Assembly: GCA_023260175.1 (NCBI GenBank)
Contig: JALQWD010000162.1
Location: 1 to 14,469 of the forward strand
DNA: 14,469 nt
From: Candidatus Nanopelagicaceae bacterium
Lineage (GTDB): Bacteria; Actinomycetota; Actinomycetes; Nanopelagicales; Nanopelagicaceae
Direction: 5' to 3'
Shown here: positions 1 to 6,258 of the stretch, piece by piece
Position numbering within the stretch: position 1 is the stretch's first letter
Layout of the letters: the number at the start of each line of letters is the position of its first letter
Notes under the pieces: generated by a model
What the model was told of the DNA's origin: nothing
Seen by the model: only the letters and a program-made list of their open reading frames with translations
Database searches by the model: none
Position numbers and translations under genes: made by a program

Positions 1-51
1 TCCTGTTAGTAACTCCTTCAGATTTATCGGTTGAAAGGTAATCCTCAGCAA

Positions 52-471
52 ATGAAGAAACTTCTGAGCCTCGTCACTTCACTAGCGATGCTCTCCGGAT
101 TCAATTCTGCAACTGCAGCCCCTCAGGCAAAGTCTGGAGCAAAATGCTCTAAGGCTGGATTAACCCAAACCGTTGCCAATAAGAAGTTCACTTGTGTTAA
201 ATCTGGATCCAAACTTATTTGGAATAAAGGTGTTGTAATCATTTCGGCTTCCACGCCTAAGCCAATTGCTTCAACCGAACCGACTCCAGTTGAAACTACT
301 CAGTCTCCCGCGCCCGCTCAAAGTTCTACTCCAAGCCTTACGAAATTCAAGAATTGCGCTGAGGTTAAAGCGGCAGGCGCTGCACCGTTAACCAAAGCCA
401 AATCCCCAGAACTATACGAACTGAATGCTGGTCTAGATCGGGACAAAGATGGGGTTGCTTGCGAATCATGA
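52..471 (+). CDS. Secreted two-Cys-module protein with C-terminal Excalibur calcium-binding domain
   Basis: Predicted secreted protein of 139 residues. Residues 1-23 form a signal peptide (Lys-Lys, hydrophobic core, ending ATAA). Residues 27-62 carry a small module with Cys32 and Cys48, a KFTC motif and a terminal W-N-K-G. A Pro/Thr/Ser-rich linker covers about 66-97. Residues 99-138 match the Excalibur extracellular calcium-binding domain: FKNC at the front, then DRDKDG (Asp129, 131, 133) and a closing ACE with Cys137. Excalibur domains are known to bind calcium in an EF-hand-like loop and are often found on surface or nuclease-like proteins; the role here is unknown. I chose ATG at 52 because it starts directly at the signal peptide and has GAAAGG at 33-38; a TTG at 31 in frame would add seven hydrophilic residues. 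The gene lies on the presumed island side of the tRNA remnant at 948. Domain call is firm; function is not. Confidence 0.85.
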   Translation: MKKLLSLVTSLAMLSGFNSATAAPQAKSGAKCSKAGLTQTVANKKFTCVKSGSKLIWNKGVVIISASTPKPIASTEPTPVETTQSPAPAQSSTPSLTKFKNCAEVKAAGAAPLTKAKSPELYELNAGLDRDKDGVACES

Positions 472-495
472 ATACCAAATTAATCTTAAGGATTT

Positions 496-828
496 GTGAT
501 TAGCATGGGATTTTTTAGTAAGAAAAATCCTTATTCCGAATTGGCATCAATTTCCAATCACACAATTATGTTTTCGAAAATTGATGAGTACAGCAGGCCA
601 ATTCTATTCTTTCCTTATCTGCTGTCGGAGAAATCGGATTCTCAAGTTTCCGTTTACAAAATACCTCTGGAAAATTTGAATTCCAACTTCAAAGAATTCA
701 CTAATCAATTTCTTAACAAGTACAACTCACTCTATAAGTCTGGATTGGAATCACCTCGACCGGAAGGGCAGAGATTCTCTTTGGACTTTTGGCCAAATCA
801 CACTGTCGCCGAAGACCACTTTGCCTAA
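496..828 (+). CDS. Hypothetical protein, AT-rich orphan
   Basis: Small protein of 107-110 residues that I do not recognise. It has no signal peptide or convincing membrane segment, although residues 30-45 are aromatic and hydrophobic (a PILFFPYLL stretch). The C-terminal half is polar, with many Asn, Ser and Lys. AAGGA at 488-492 is a Shine-Dalgarno candidate; it sits very close to GTG 496 and rather far from ATG 505, so the start is unsettled by three codons. The gene is visibly more AT-rich than the genes right of position 1175, follows the Excalibur gene by 24 bases, and lies just left of the tRNA-Lys remnant. This fits cargo of an integrated element. It could also be a decayed or non-coding frame, since no homologue is known to me. 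Confidence 0.5.
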   Translation: MISMGFFSKKNPYSELASISNHTIMFSKIDEYSRPILFFPYLLSEKSDSQVSVYKIPLENLNSNFKEFTNQFLNKYNSLYKSGLESPRPEGQRFSLDFWPNHTVAEDHFA

Positions 829-947
829 CAACTGCCTAACATCAGGCAGAGACGAGCAGGTATTTCTAGGAGCGCATTGAGGCATACGCAACCTATTCAG
901 GCGTACATAAACTCGTGTAGAAACACCCTGAAACAGACTCGGACGAA

Positions 948-992
948 CTCTTAATCACTGGGTCGTAGGTTCGAGTCCTACACAACCCACCA
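948..992 (+). pseudogene. 3' portion of tRNA-Lys(CTT), probable attachment-site copy
   Basis: The sequence reads in tRNA order from the anticodon loop to the end: loop CTCTTAA (948-954, anticodon CTT), 3' anticodon strand TCACT (955-959), five-base variable loop, T-stem GTAGG (965-969) with T-loop TTCGAGT and CCTAC (977-981), 3' acceptor strand ACAACCC (982-988), discriminator A and encoded CCA (990-992). The 5' half is missing. Bases before the loop (ACGAA) do not pair with TCACT, and neither a D-arm nor the expected 5' acceptor strand GGGTTGT occurs upstream. Homology beginning at the anticodon loop is typical of tyrosine-integrase core sites in tRNA genes. The fragment cannot be a working tRNA by itself; the intact gene should lie left of the window. 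Confidence 0.85.
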
Positions 993-994
993 AA

Positions 995-1029
995 GCGGCT
1001 CTAAACCATTATTGGGTTAGGGTCGTTTT
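995..1029 (+). terminator. Intrinsic terminator behind the tRNA-Lys segment
   Basis: A 13-position stem (995-1007 with 1014-1026, one A-G mismatch and three G-T pairs) encloses the loop ATTATT and runs into TTTT at 1026-1029. It starts two bases after the CCA, the usual position of a tRNA terminator. Its presence suggests that the sequence right of 948 is the original downstream flank of the tRNA gene. Confidence 0.65.
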
Positions 1030-1174
1030 CTATTCTGCAGGAATCAAAATCTTAAATATGCTTATTGGCGCATTCGGATCGTATTCATCACCGTAGATTT
1101 CAAGATGCTGTCCACTCCTCTTTTAGGGACTTAATTGCACTTCTCAAGGATAGGGCAACTAGGAATTGAATTAG

Positions 1175-1498
1175 TTACTTAAAGAACTCTCCTGTAACTA
1201 CCCAAGATTTATAAGGGCCTTCTTTGAAAGTCACAATTGTTACTGGTAGACGTTTGTAAACGGCGCACATGCTTTTTGAATTCAATCGTCGAATCGTTCC
1301 GAGCATAATCAAAAGAGGGATGCCCGTGCCTGGCGCTCTTATTCCAGCCATAACTTCAGTGGACCATGGTTTGTTGGAATAGGTGATGGATTCAATCCAT
1401 TCCTCCGGCGCACTCAAGGAACCATGAAAGGCGCCAAGTATTTCAAGCAGCGAGAAATTTAGATGAATCTTGCCATCTGATTTAATTAGTTTGGCCAT
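1175..1498 (-). CDS. Small conserved actinobacterial protein with GIRAPGTGIP motif
   Basis: A 107-residue, probably cytoplasmic protein of unknown function with no signal peptide or membrane helix. The central motif GIRAPGTGIP (52-61), the following LGT, then AVY near 79-81 and a late hydrophobic strand (KSWVVTG) resemble a family of small actinobacterial proteins with a PH-like beta-sheet look. That comparison is from memory. I chose ATG at 1498, which overlaps the upstream gene's stop by one base (TAATG), an arrangement typical of translational coupling. An alternative ATG at 1528 would add ten residues and overlap the upstream gene by 31 bases. The coupling ties its expression to the secreted protein encoded just before it, but no joint function can be named. 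Confidence 0.75.
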   Translation of the reverse strand: MAKLIKSDGKIHLNFSLLEILGAFHGSLSAPEEWIESITYSNKPWSTEVMAGIRAPGTGIPLLIMLGTIRRLNSKSMCAVYKRLPVTIVTFKEGPYKSWVVTGEFFK

Positions 1499-1953
1499 TA
1501 CTTCTTCTTGGTAAATCCCTTTGGGCAAACAGGCTTCAACCCAACTACTTGCTTGGTCGTTTTACCTTTTACGCAAGTAATTGTTTTTAGTTGTTTCAGC
1601 GCATTTTTTAAGTGATAGATGTAATTATCGAACTCTTCTACCTCTTCTTCGCAGAGATCAATAATTGGTTGCAGGGCATGATTAGGATTATTCAAACCTT
1701 GAACAATCGCAGCGTAGTTTGAATCAAATTCGTGGAGAACAGTATTTGCCTGCTTCAAAAGCGATGGTTCTACTTTTAGTTTCGCCTTAAGGGCCAATAA
1801 TTCGGCATGCTGAGCATCTAAACGTGTCAGATACTTTGCTTTGAGAATCTCTACTTGCGCAGCTCGATCGCTAGCTTCGTCTGCCTTTGCTGGAGCTACG
1901 CCGATTACCAACATTGCGGAAACCAATACTGCTAAAAATTTCTTTATTCTCAT
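1498..1953 (-). CDS. Secreted helical protein with C-terminal CVKG-x-CPKG tail
   Basis: A 151-residue predicted exported protein. Residues 1-24 form a signal peptide (MRIKK, hydrophobic stretch, APAKA). Residues 26-65 are charged and heptad-like and could form a coiled coil. A second helical stretch follows around 95-122, with an acidic EEEVEEF patch. The last 28 residues form a lysine-rich tail with two cysteines, CVKGKTT...VCPKGF, of a type I recall from other small secreted proteins of planktonic actinobacteria. Function is unknown; the basic tail might bind the cell wall or anionic polymers (inference). GAAGG at 1966-1970 could serve as a ribosome site, and a TANNNT element stands six bases before the ATG, so leaderless start is equally possible. 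The gene overlaps the next one by one base. Confidence 0.85.
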   Translation of the reverse strand: MRIKKFLAVLVSAMLVIGVAPAKADEASDRAAQVEILKAKYLTRLDAQHAELLALKAKLKVEPSLLKQANTVLHEFDSNYAAIVQGLNNPNHALQPIIDLCEEEVEEFDNYIYHLKNALKQLKTITCVKGKTTKQVVGLKPVCPKGFTKKK

Positions 1954-1959
1954 GGCTCT

Positions 1960-1965
1960 AAATTA
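1960..1965 (-). promoter_or_regulatory. Candidate leaderless -10 element TAATTT
   Basis: On the minus strand TAATTT is followed by AGAGCC and then the ATG at 1953, a six-base gap matching the other leaderless-type starts here. A GAAGG motif overlaps the upstream side, so this case is less clear than the others. Confidence 0.4.
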
Positions 1966-2004
1966 CCTTCTATTTGTTCCTTCATTTACTCGACTCTGAG
2001 TGTT

Positions 2005-2490
2005 CTAACTCAAATTTCCTATTAAGTACGGCGCCAAATATGAATCAACTTCAGTGCCGTGGTGGCCTCTAAGTAGATCTGCTCCATTTCCGCCACACAT
2101 ATAAATCACGCTCTCTTCCCCTCCAGGATGTTCCTTGATCCAAAGCGTGAAGTTATAAACCTTTCCATCAAGATAACTCCAGCAATCTGTCTTAGTGTTA
2201 TGAGTTGAAACCAATGCTTTATCTATACCTGCTGCCGTTGGGGTCGGGATTGGAGTCGGGGTTGGCGCTGAACTAGCTGCTGGAGTCGGAAGCGGTTTTG
2301 CAATCTTTACTCCAGAGTTCCAAACGAGAACTTTTCCCTTTTTGATACAAGTGAATTTGTATCCATTAACAACTTTGCTAAACCCAGCCTTGGGGCATTT
2401 AACGCCGGCTTTGATGGCCGCTGCATTTGCTGACTGAAATTGAGTCGCGAGAAGAATTGATATCGCTATGACGAGCGCTCTCCTTCGCAT
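2005..2490 (-). CDS. Secreted two-Cys-module protein with C-terminal cytochrome b5-like heme domain
   Basis: A 161-residue predicted exported protein. Residues 1-24 are a signal peptide (MRRR, hydrophobic core, ANA). Residues 25-62 form a two-cysteine module with Cys32 and Cys48, KFTC and WNSG, closely matching the one in the Excalibur protein at 52-471. A Pro/Thr-rich linker spans about 66-86. Residues 91-160 match the cytochrome b5 fold: THN..TDCW, GKVYNFT.W, HPGG (121-124) and HHG (143-145), ending in a YLIGNL strand. His121 and His144 are the expected axial heme ligands. Cys103 and Cys132 could form an extra disulfide. Exported b5 domains may bind heme for electron transfer, or bind heme or another hydrophobic ligand; which applies cannot be told. 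Start ATG 2490 lies six bases after a -10-like TAACCT. Confidence 0.88.
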   Translation of the reverse strand: MRRRALVIAISILLATQFQSANAAAIKAGVKCPKAGFSKVVNGYKFTCIKKGKVLVWNSGVKIAKPLPTPAASSAPTPTPIPTPTAAGIDKALVSTHNTKTDCWSYLDGKVYNFTLWIKEHPGGEESVIYMCGGNGADLLRGHHGTEVDSYLAPYLIGNLS

Positions 2491-2496
2491 ATCTCA

Positions 2497-2502
2497 AGGT
2501 TA
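2497..2502 (-). promoter_or_regulatory. Candidate leaderless -10 element TAACCT
   Basis: TAACCT on the minus strand is followed by TGAGAT and then ATG 2490, with no Shine-Dalgarno sequence in between. The element is half of the small palindrome AGGTT-A-AACCT at 2497-2507, which could be an operator overlapping the promoter. Confidence 0.55.
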
Positions 2503-2553
2503 AACCTGCGAAAAACCGCGCTGCAGCCAAATGCCCTATCTCCTTGCTCACTT

Positions 2554-2577
2554 ATAGCCCGTTTATGAAAGGGCTAT
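2554..2577. repeat. Inverted repeat ATAGCCC-N10-GGGCTAT upstream of trhO
   Basis: Perfect seven-base arms at 2554-2560 and 2571-2577 flank ten bases. The bases between the arms coincide with where a -35 element for the trhO promoter would lie, about 17 bases before TAGAAT. An operator for a dimeric repressor is a reasonable guess. No T-run follows, so a terminator is unlikely. Confidence 0.4.
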
Positions 2578-2585
2578 CCCTTAAG

Positions 2586-2591
2586 TAGAAT
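2586..2591 (+). promoter_or_regulatory. Leaderless -10 element TAGAAT of trhO
   Basis: TAGAAT is followed by seven bases (TGCCGAC) and then ATG 2599, with no ribosome binding site between. The same hexamer with the same seven-base gap precedes the preferred argG start. Confidence 0.65.
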
Positions 2592-2598
2592 TGCCGAC

Positions 2599-3507
2599 AT
2601 GGAACTACAGAAGGTCATCTTGTATTACGGCTTTGCGCCGGTTGCTGATCCAGAAGCAGTCCGCCTATGGCAGAAAAATCTCTGTGAAACTTTGGGAATC
2701 AAAGGTCGCATTCTGATTTCAAAGCATGGAATCAATGGAACTCTTGGCGGCGAAATGGAAGCCCTGAAAAAATACGTGCGCCAAACAAAAGAGTATCCAG
2801 GCTTTAAGAAAATTGATTTTAAGTGGTCAGACGGAACCGGCAACGACTTCCCTCGTTTACGCGTTCGAGTTCGCGATGAATTAGTTGCTTTTGGCTCACC
2901 TGATGAAATTAAAGTTGATATCAATGGCGTCGTAAATGGCGGCAAACATCTAAAGCCATACGAGGTCGACAAGTTGGTTGCAGAACGTGGCCAAGATGTC
3001 GTTTTCTTTGATGGTCGTAACGCCTATGAAGCTAAAATCGGTAAATTTAAAGATGCGGTTGTTCCGGATGTGGTTACCTCTCGCGATTTCATCCAAGAAA
3101 TCGAAAGCGGAAAGTACGACGACCTGAAAGATAAACCTGTGGTTACCTATTGCACCGGCGGAATCCGATGCGAAATTCTTTCAGCGGTAATGGTTAATCG
3201 TGGATTCAAAGAGGTTTATCAAATCGAAGGTGGCATTGTGCGCTACGGCAATAAGTTTGCAGATTCATCACATTGGGAAGGTTCGCTTTACACATTTGAT
3301 AATCGCATGACCATTGATTTCAGCGATGAAACCAAAGTAATTGGTCAATGCGATGTTTGCCAAGCACCTACTAAGAATTTCTACAATTGCGCTAATCCGC
3401 AGTGCCACGAACTATTTTTACTATGCGATGGCTGCCAAAAGGATGAGAAGAATATTTCTTGTATTCATGATGTTAGCCGCAGCCATAAGCAAGAGTTAAT
3501 CGGTTAA
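2599..3507 (+). CDS. trhO: tRNA uridine(34) hydroxylase, rhodanese family
   Basis: A 302-residue member of the YceA/TrhO family, which hydroxylates uridine at the wobble position of certain tRNAs in the cytoplasm, an oxygen-dependent first step towards 5-(carb)oxy-uridine derivatives. An N-terminal acylphosphatase-like region (about 5-105) shows the family motif [10 protein letters not shown] (40-49). A rhodanese domain (about 120-225) has [11 protein letters not shown] (138-148) and the active loop CTGGIRC with catalytic Cys185 and Cys191. The C-terminal region has seven cysteines between 251 and 288 (CDVC, C, C, CDGC, C), as usual for the family and possibly zinc-binding. The length is normal. 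ATG 2599 is preceded by a leaderless-type TAGAAT. The stop overlaps the next gene's start by one base (TAATG), so the hydrolase is probably translated from the same mRNA. Confidence 0.96.
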   Translation: MELQKVILYYGFAPVADPEAVRLWQKNLCETLGIKGRILISKHGINGTLGGEMEALKKYVRQTKEYPGFKKIDFKWSDGTGNDFPRLRVRVRDELVAFGSPDEIKVDINGVVNGGKHLKPYEVDKLVAERGQDVVFFDGRNAYEAKIGKFKDAVVPDVVTSRDFIQEIESGKYDDLKDKPVVTYCTGGIRCEILSAVMVNRGFKEVYQIEGGIVRYGNKFADSSHWEGSLYTFDNRMTIDFSDETKVIGQCDVCQAPTKNFYNCANPQCHELFLLCDGCQKDEKNISCIHDVSRSHKQELIG

Positions 3508-4166
3508 TGACAACTCCATGGAAAGTGGGTCCAGAACCAGACCGCACGCTTTCTTATGGAGAAGCGCTTGATCAAGTTATTGAATTTTATGATGGCGATG
3601 GCCCATTAGTTACTTTGATTCATGGCGGCTATTGGAGACCAAACCATAATCGCGAACATATGCGAGCACTTGGAGCTAAGTTGGCTTCTAATGGTTTTAA
3701 AGTTGCCAACATTGAATATCGCAGAGATTCAGGCAGTCCAGAGAAGTTATTTGATGACGTAAGTGCTGCACTAGAAGAATTACCAGAGTCCATTGCGCTG
3801 GTTGGTTTCAGCGTTGGTGGACAGTTGGCGCTAGTTTCTAAAAGCAAGGCGCATAAATTAATTCTTCTCGCGCCAATCACTGATTTGGCTAGAACGAAAT
3901 CTGAGAATTTGGGCGAAGGAGCAGCTGATGCTTACTTCGGAGATACTGACTTAAGAACTTATGACCCGATGCTAAAGAGTTACGATCAGCATCTTTATCT
4001 TCTTCATGGTGATGCCGATGATCGAGTGCCTATTGAGCATTCCAGAGATTTTGCGAAAGCCAAAGGTGCTGCCCTAATGGAAATCTCAGGAGGAGATCAT
4101 TTTGCAATGGTTGACCCTGACGGCATGGCCTTCGACTTAATTCTTCATATCCTGTTATCAAAGTGA
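3507..4166 (+). CDS. Alpha/beta hydrolase, kynurenine-formamidase-like
   Basis: A 219-residue cytoplasmic alpha/beta hydrolase. HGGYWR (39-44) is the oxyanion-hole motif of the esterase/arylformamidase branch. GFSVGG (100-105) contains nucleophile Ser102. HGDADDRVP (167-175) supplies the probable acid Asp171, and GGDHF (196-200) supplies His198, so the triad is complete. HGGYW resembles kynurenine formamidases and related carboxylesterases. No other kynurenine-pathway gene is visible, so the substrate is unknown and calling it formamidase would be too specific. Its ATG overlaps the trhO stop by one base, implying coupled translation, but no known link joins the two enzymes. No terminator is evident in the 48 bases before the next gene. 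Confidence 0.9.
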   Translation: MTTPWKVGPEPDRTLSYGEALDQVIEFYDGDGPLVTLIHGGYWRPNHNREHMRALGAKLASNGFKVANIEYRRDSGSPEKLFDDVSAALEELPESIALVGFSVGGQLALVSKSKAHKLILLAPITDLARTKSENLGEGAADAYFGDTDLRTYDPMLKSYDQHLYLLHGDADDRVPIEHSRDFAKAKGAALMEISGGDHFAMVDPDGMAFDLILHILLSK

Positions 4167-4201
4167 TATCCATTTTCGTTTTATTTTCAAAGAGCTCTGC
4201 C

Positions 4202-4207
4202 TAAACT
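4202..4207 (+). promoter_or_regulatory. Leaderless -10 element TAAACT of the amylosucrase gene
   Basis: TAAACT is followed by CGCCGCT (seven bases) and ATG 4215, with no Shine-Dalgarno motif. This gives the gene its own promoter despite following trhO and the hydrolase on the same strand. Confidence 0.6.
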
Positions 4208-4214
4208 CGCCGCT

Positions 4215-6116
4215 ATGAGTGAGCAGGCGCTATCGGCGGCCCGCCTCCGGCTTTCAAAGGCGTTGGCGGAAGATCCAGATCTCGCTTCCCTAATCAATCG
4301 CTTTGATAGATGGTCTCAAGACTTATGGGATGGCCTAGAAGTTGCATATGACGCACATACCGTTTTGCCTCAAGTAATAGATGAAATAGCAAAAATTCAC
4401 AAAGCGCGAAGTAAGCAGTTGCGAGAGCGTGATAACCAAAGAATTCTGCAACCAGATTGGTTTCAAGATCCAAATACAATTGGCTATGTCTGCTATACAG
4501 ATTTATTTGCCGGAGACTTACAAGGAATCCGTAAAAGAATTGATTACCTAAAAGATCTAGGTGTCACTTATCTACATTTAATGCCTTTACTAAATCCAAG
4601 ACCTGGAAATAGCGATGGCGGATATGCCGTTATGGATTACAAGTCAGTTCGCCCTGATTTAGGCACCATGAAGGATCTATCAGAACTAGCAGCGGATTTA
4701 CATGATGCTGGAATTTCTCTAACTTTAGATTTAGTTTTGAATCACGTTGCGAAAGAACACGAATGGGCGCTCAAGGCTCGTGCGGGAGATGTTAAATATC
4801 AGAATTATTTTTATGCCTACCCTGACCGCAAAATGCCAGATGAATATGAAAAATCATTGCCAGAAATCTTTCCGACCTTTGCTCCTGGAAATTTCACTTA
4901 TTACGAAGATATGGGTCAATGGGTTTGGACCACATTTAACGAATTCCAGTGGGATGTGAATTGGTCGAATCCAAATCTATTCCTGGAATATGTAGACATC
5001 ATTGGATATTTAGCTAATCAAGGTACTGATTGTGTTCGATTAGATGCGATCGCGTTTATATGGAAGCGACAAGGCACCAACTGCCAAAATCAACCAGAGG
5101 TACATTCAATTACCCAGGCACTTCGTGCGATTTCTAAGATTGTGACGCCTTCGCTTATCTATAAAGCCGAGGCAATCGTTGGTCCGCAAGATGTGGTTCA
5201 TTATCTTGGCCAAGGTGAACATGCTGGAAAAGTTTCAGATTTGGCGTATCACAACTCGTTAATGGTACAGATTTGGTCAGCTTTGGCAGCTCGAGATGGT
5301 CGTTTATTAGATACCGCGCTCTCTCGTTTTGCTCCAGTTCCTACTACCAGCGCATGGGCAACTTACCTGCGCTGCCATGATGATATTGGTTGGGCGATTG
5401 ATGATTCTGATGCAGCGGCTGCAGGAATCAATGGCGGTGGCCACCGTAATTTCTGTGCAGATTTTTACGGAAATGAATTTGAAGGAAGTTTTGCACGCGG
5501 TGTTCACTTTCAATCTAATCCTCTAACTGGTGATCGTCGCACGTCTGGAAGCGCAGCAAGTTTGATTGGCATTCAACGTGCAATAGAAAATAATGATGCG
5601 GCCGATTTGAACACTGCAATTAATCGATTGATTTGCGCATATGCAATTGTCTTCGGCTTTGGCGGCATCCCACTTCTATACATGGGCGACGAACTTGGAA
5701 TGTTAAACGACGAAAGTTATAAGAACGACCCTGCTAAGGCCGACGATAACCGCTGGATTCATCGCCCAAAGATGGATTGGGATTTAGCTGCGAAAGCTGC
5801 AAACGGAGAAGGCGTTGCTGGACGTGTTTATGAAGCAATCGGAAACCTAATTAAGGCACGTAAGAGCTTGGATTCAATTCACGCAAGCGTTACTGCAGAA
5901 ACTTCTACACAAAATGATGGCGCTCTTCTTCTAATTAAACGTAAGCACGCTGCTGGTCTCTTAACCGAAATTTATAATTTAACTGAAAAGACTCAGTATT
6001 TAGATACCTTTGATGTGGCCTTTGGCGATCGCACCGAAGCAATTTCAGGCAGGAAAATGCATTTTGCAGGACAGGTCGCGGTTCCACCGTATGCCGCCTG
6101 GTGGATTCACGCTTAA
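4215..6116 (+). CDS. Amylosucrase-type GH13 glucosyltransferase/hydrolase
   Basis: A 633-residue protein aligning end to end, by eye, with amylosucrases (GH13 subfamily 4), which transfer glucose from sucrose to an alpha-1,4-glucan and release fructose. A helical N-terminal domain (about 1-90) precedes the (beta/alpha)8 barrel. Barrel motifs are DLVLNHVAKEHEWA (172-185), VRLDAIAFIWK with nucleophile Asp277, KAEAI with general acid Glu319, and CHDDIGW with Asp389. GSFARGV, then NPLTGDRR..GSAASL (435-450), and LLYMGDELG (487-495) are characteristic of amylosucrase-like enzymes. The C-terminal beta domain ends in AAWWIHA. No signal peptide is present, so it acts on cytoplasmic sucrose. Close relatives can act mainly as sucrose hydrolases; polymerase versus hydrolase activity cannot be settled here. 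It does not belong to the same GH13 type as the enzyme at 10443. Confidence 0.92.
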   Translation: MSEQALSAARLRLSKALAEDPDLASLINRFDRWSQDLWDGLEVAYDAHTVLPQVIDEIAKIHKARSKQLRERDNQRILQPDWFQDPNTIGYVCYTDLFAGDLQGIRKRIDYLKDLGVTYLHLMPLLNPRPGNSDGGYAVMDYKSVRPDLGTMKDLSELAADLHDAGISLTLDLVLNHVAKEHEWALKARAGDVKYQNYFYAYPDRKMPDEYEKSLPEIFPTFAPGNFTYYEDMGQWVWTTFNEFQWDVNWSNPNLFLEYVDIIGYLANQGTDCVRLDAIAFIWKRQGTNCQNQPEVHSITQALRAISKIVTPSLIYKAEAIVGPQDVVHYLGQGEHAGKVSDLAYHNSLMVQIWSALAARDGRLLDTALSRFAPVPTTSAWATYLRCHDDIGWAIDDSDAAAAGINGGGHRNFCADFYGNEFEGSFARGVHFQSNPLTGDRRTSGSAASLIGIQRAIENNDAADLNTAINRLICAYAIVFGFGGIPLLYMGDELGMLNDESYKNDPAKADDNRWIHRPKMDWDLAAKAANGEGVAGRVYEAIGNLIKARKSLDSIHASVTAETSTQNDGALLLIKRKHAAGLLTEIYNLTEKTQYLDTFDVAFGDRTEAISGRKMHFAGQVAVPPYAAWWIHA

Positions 6117-6189
6117 CCCTAAAGCCGTCATTTAGATAATTTCATTACATACGAGCGCCACCACACGCTTGTCTAGCCTCGATTTTCCT

Positions 6190-6215
6190 TTGAACATATA
6201 GGGTTTTCAACATAT
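6190..6215. repeat. Near-identical direct repeats TTSAACATAT upstream of the 5'-nucleotidase
   Basis: TTGAACATAT (6190-6199) and TTCAACATAT (6206-6215) differ at one base and start 16 bases apart. A third ACATAT follows at 6232-6237 inside the palindrome TACATATGTA (6231-6240). All lie in the 142-base gap before the nucleotidase gene, which suggests tandem regulator binding sites, possibly phosphate-responsive given the gene. TTGAAC with CATATT (6211-6216) is a weak -35/-10 alternative reading, with only 15 bases between. Confidence 0.35.
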
Positions 6216-6258
6216 TCCCCACCCACCACTTACATATGTAAAAAGGATACTTTCTTTA

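Larger units (their letters stand above)
829..1174. other. Gene-free stretch containing the tRNA remnant
   Basis: About 346 bases without a credible protein gene on either strand. The left part (829-947) shows no start codon with a ribosome binding site; its longest frame reads about 26 codons from a TTG near 878 to a stop just inside the tRNA segment, and I do not call it. Positions 948-992 hold the tRNA 3' segment and 995-1029 a terminator, both listed separately. From 1030 to 1174 I see no hairpin, repeat or promoter I can defend. Confidence 0.6.

Noticed and set aside
878..955. A 26-codon frame from TTG to a stop inside the tRNA segment, possibly a gene tail
   Set aside because: Weak start, no ribosome site and no recognisable protein similarity; the tRNA segment better explains the conserved look of its end.
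880..992. A complete tRNA-Lys gene
   Set aside because: No D-arm, no 5' acceptor strand and no pairing 5' anticodon strand exist upstream of the anticodon loop, so only the 3' portion is present.
2625..2972. 115-codon minus-strand open frame
   Set aside because: Antisense to the conserved N-terminal part of TrhO; no start signal or known motif.
6231..6240. TACATATGTA as a -10 element or stand-alone operator
   Set aside because: It is a short AT-rich palindrome that could occur by chance, and the spacing to ATG 6259 does not fit the leaderless pattern; it is mentioned only with the neighbouring repeats.
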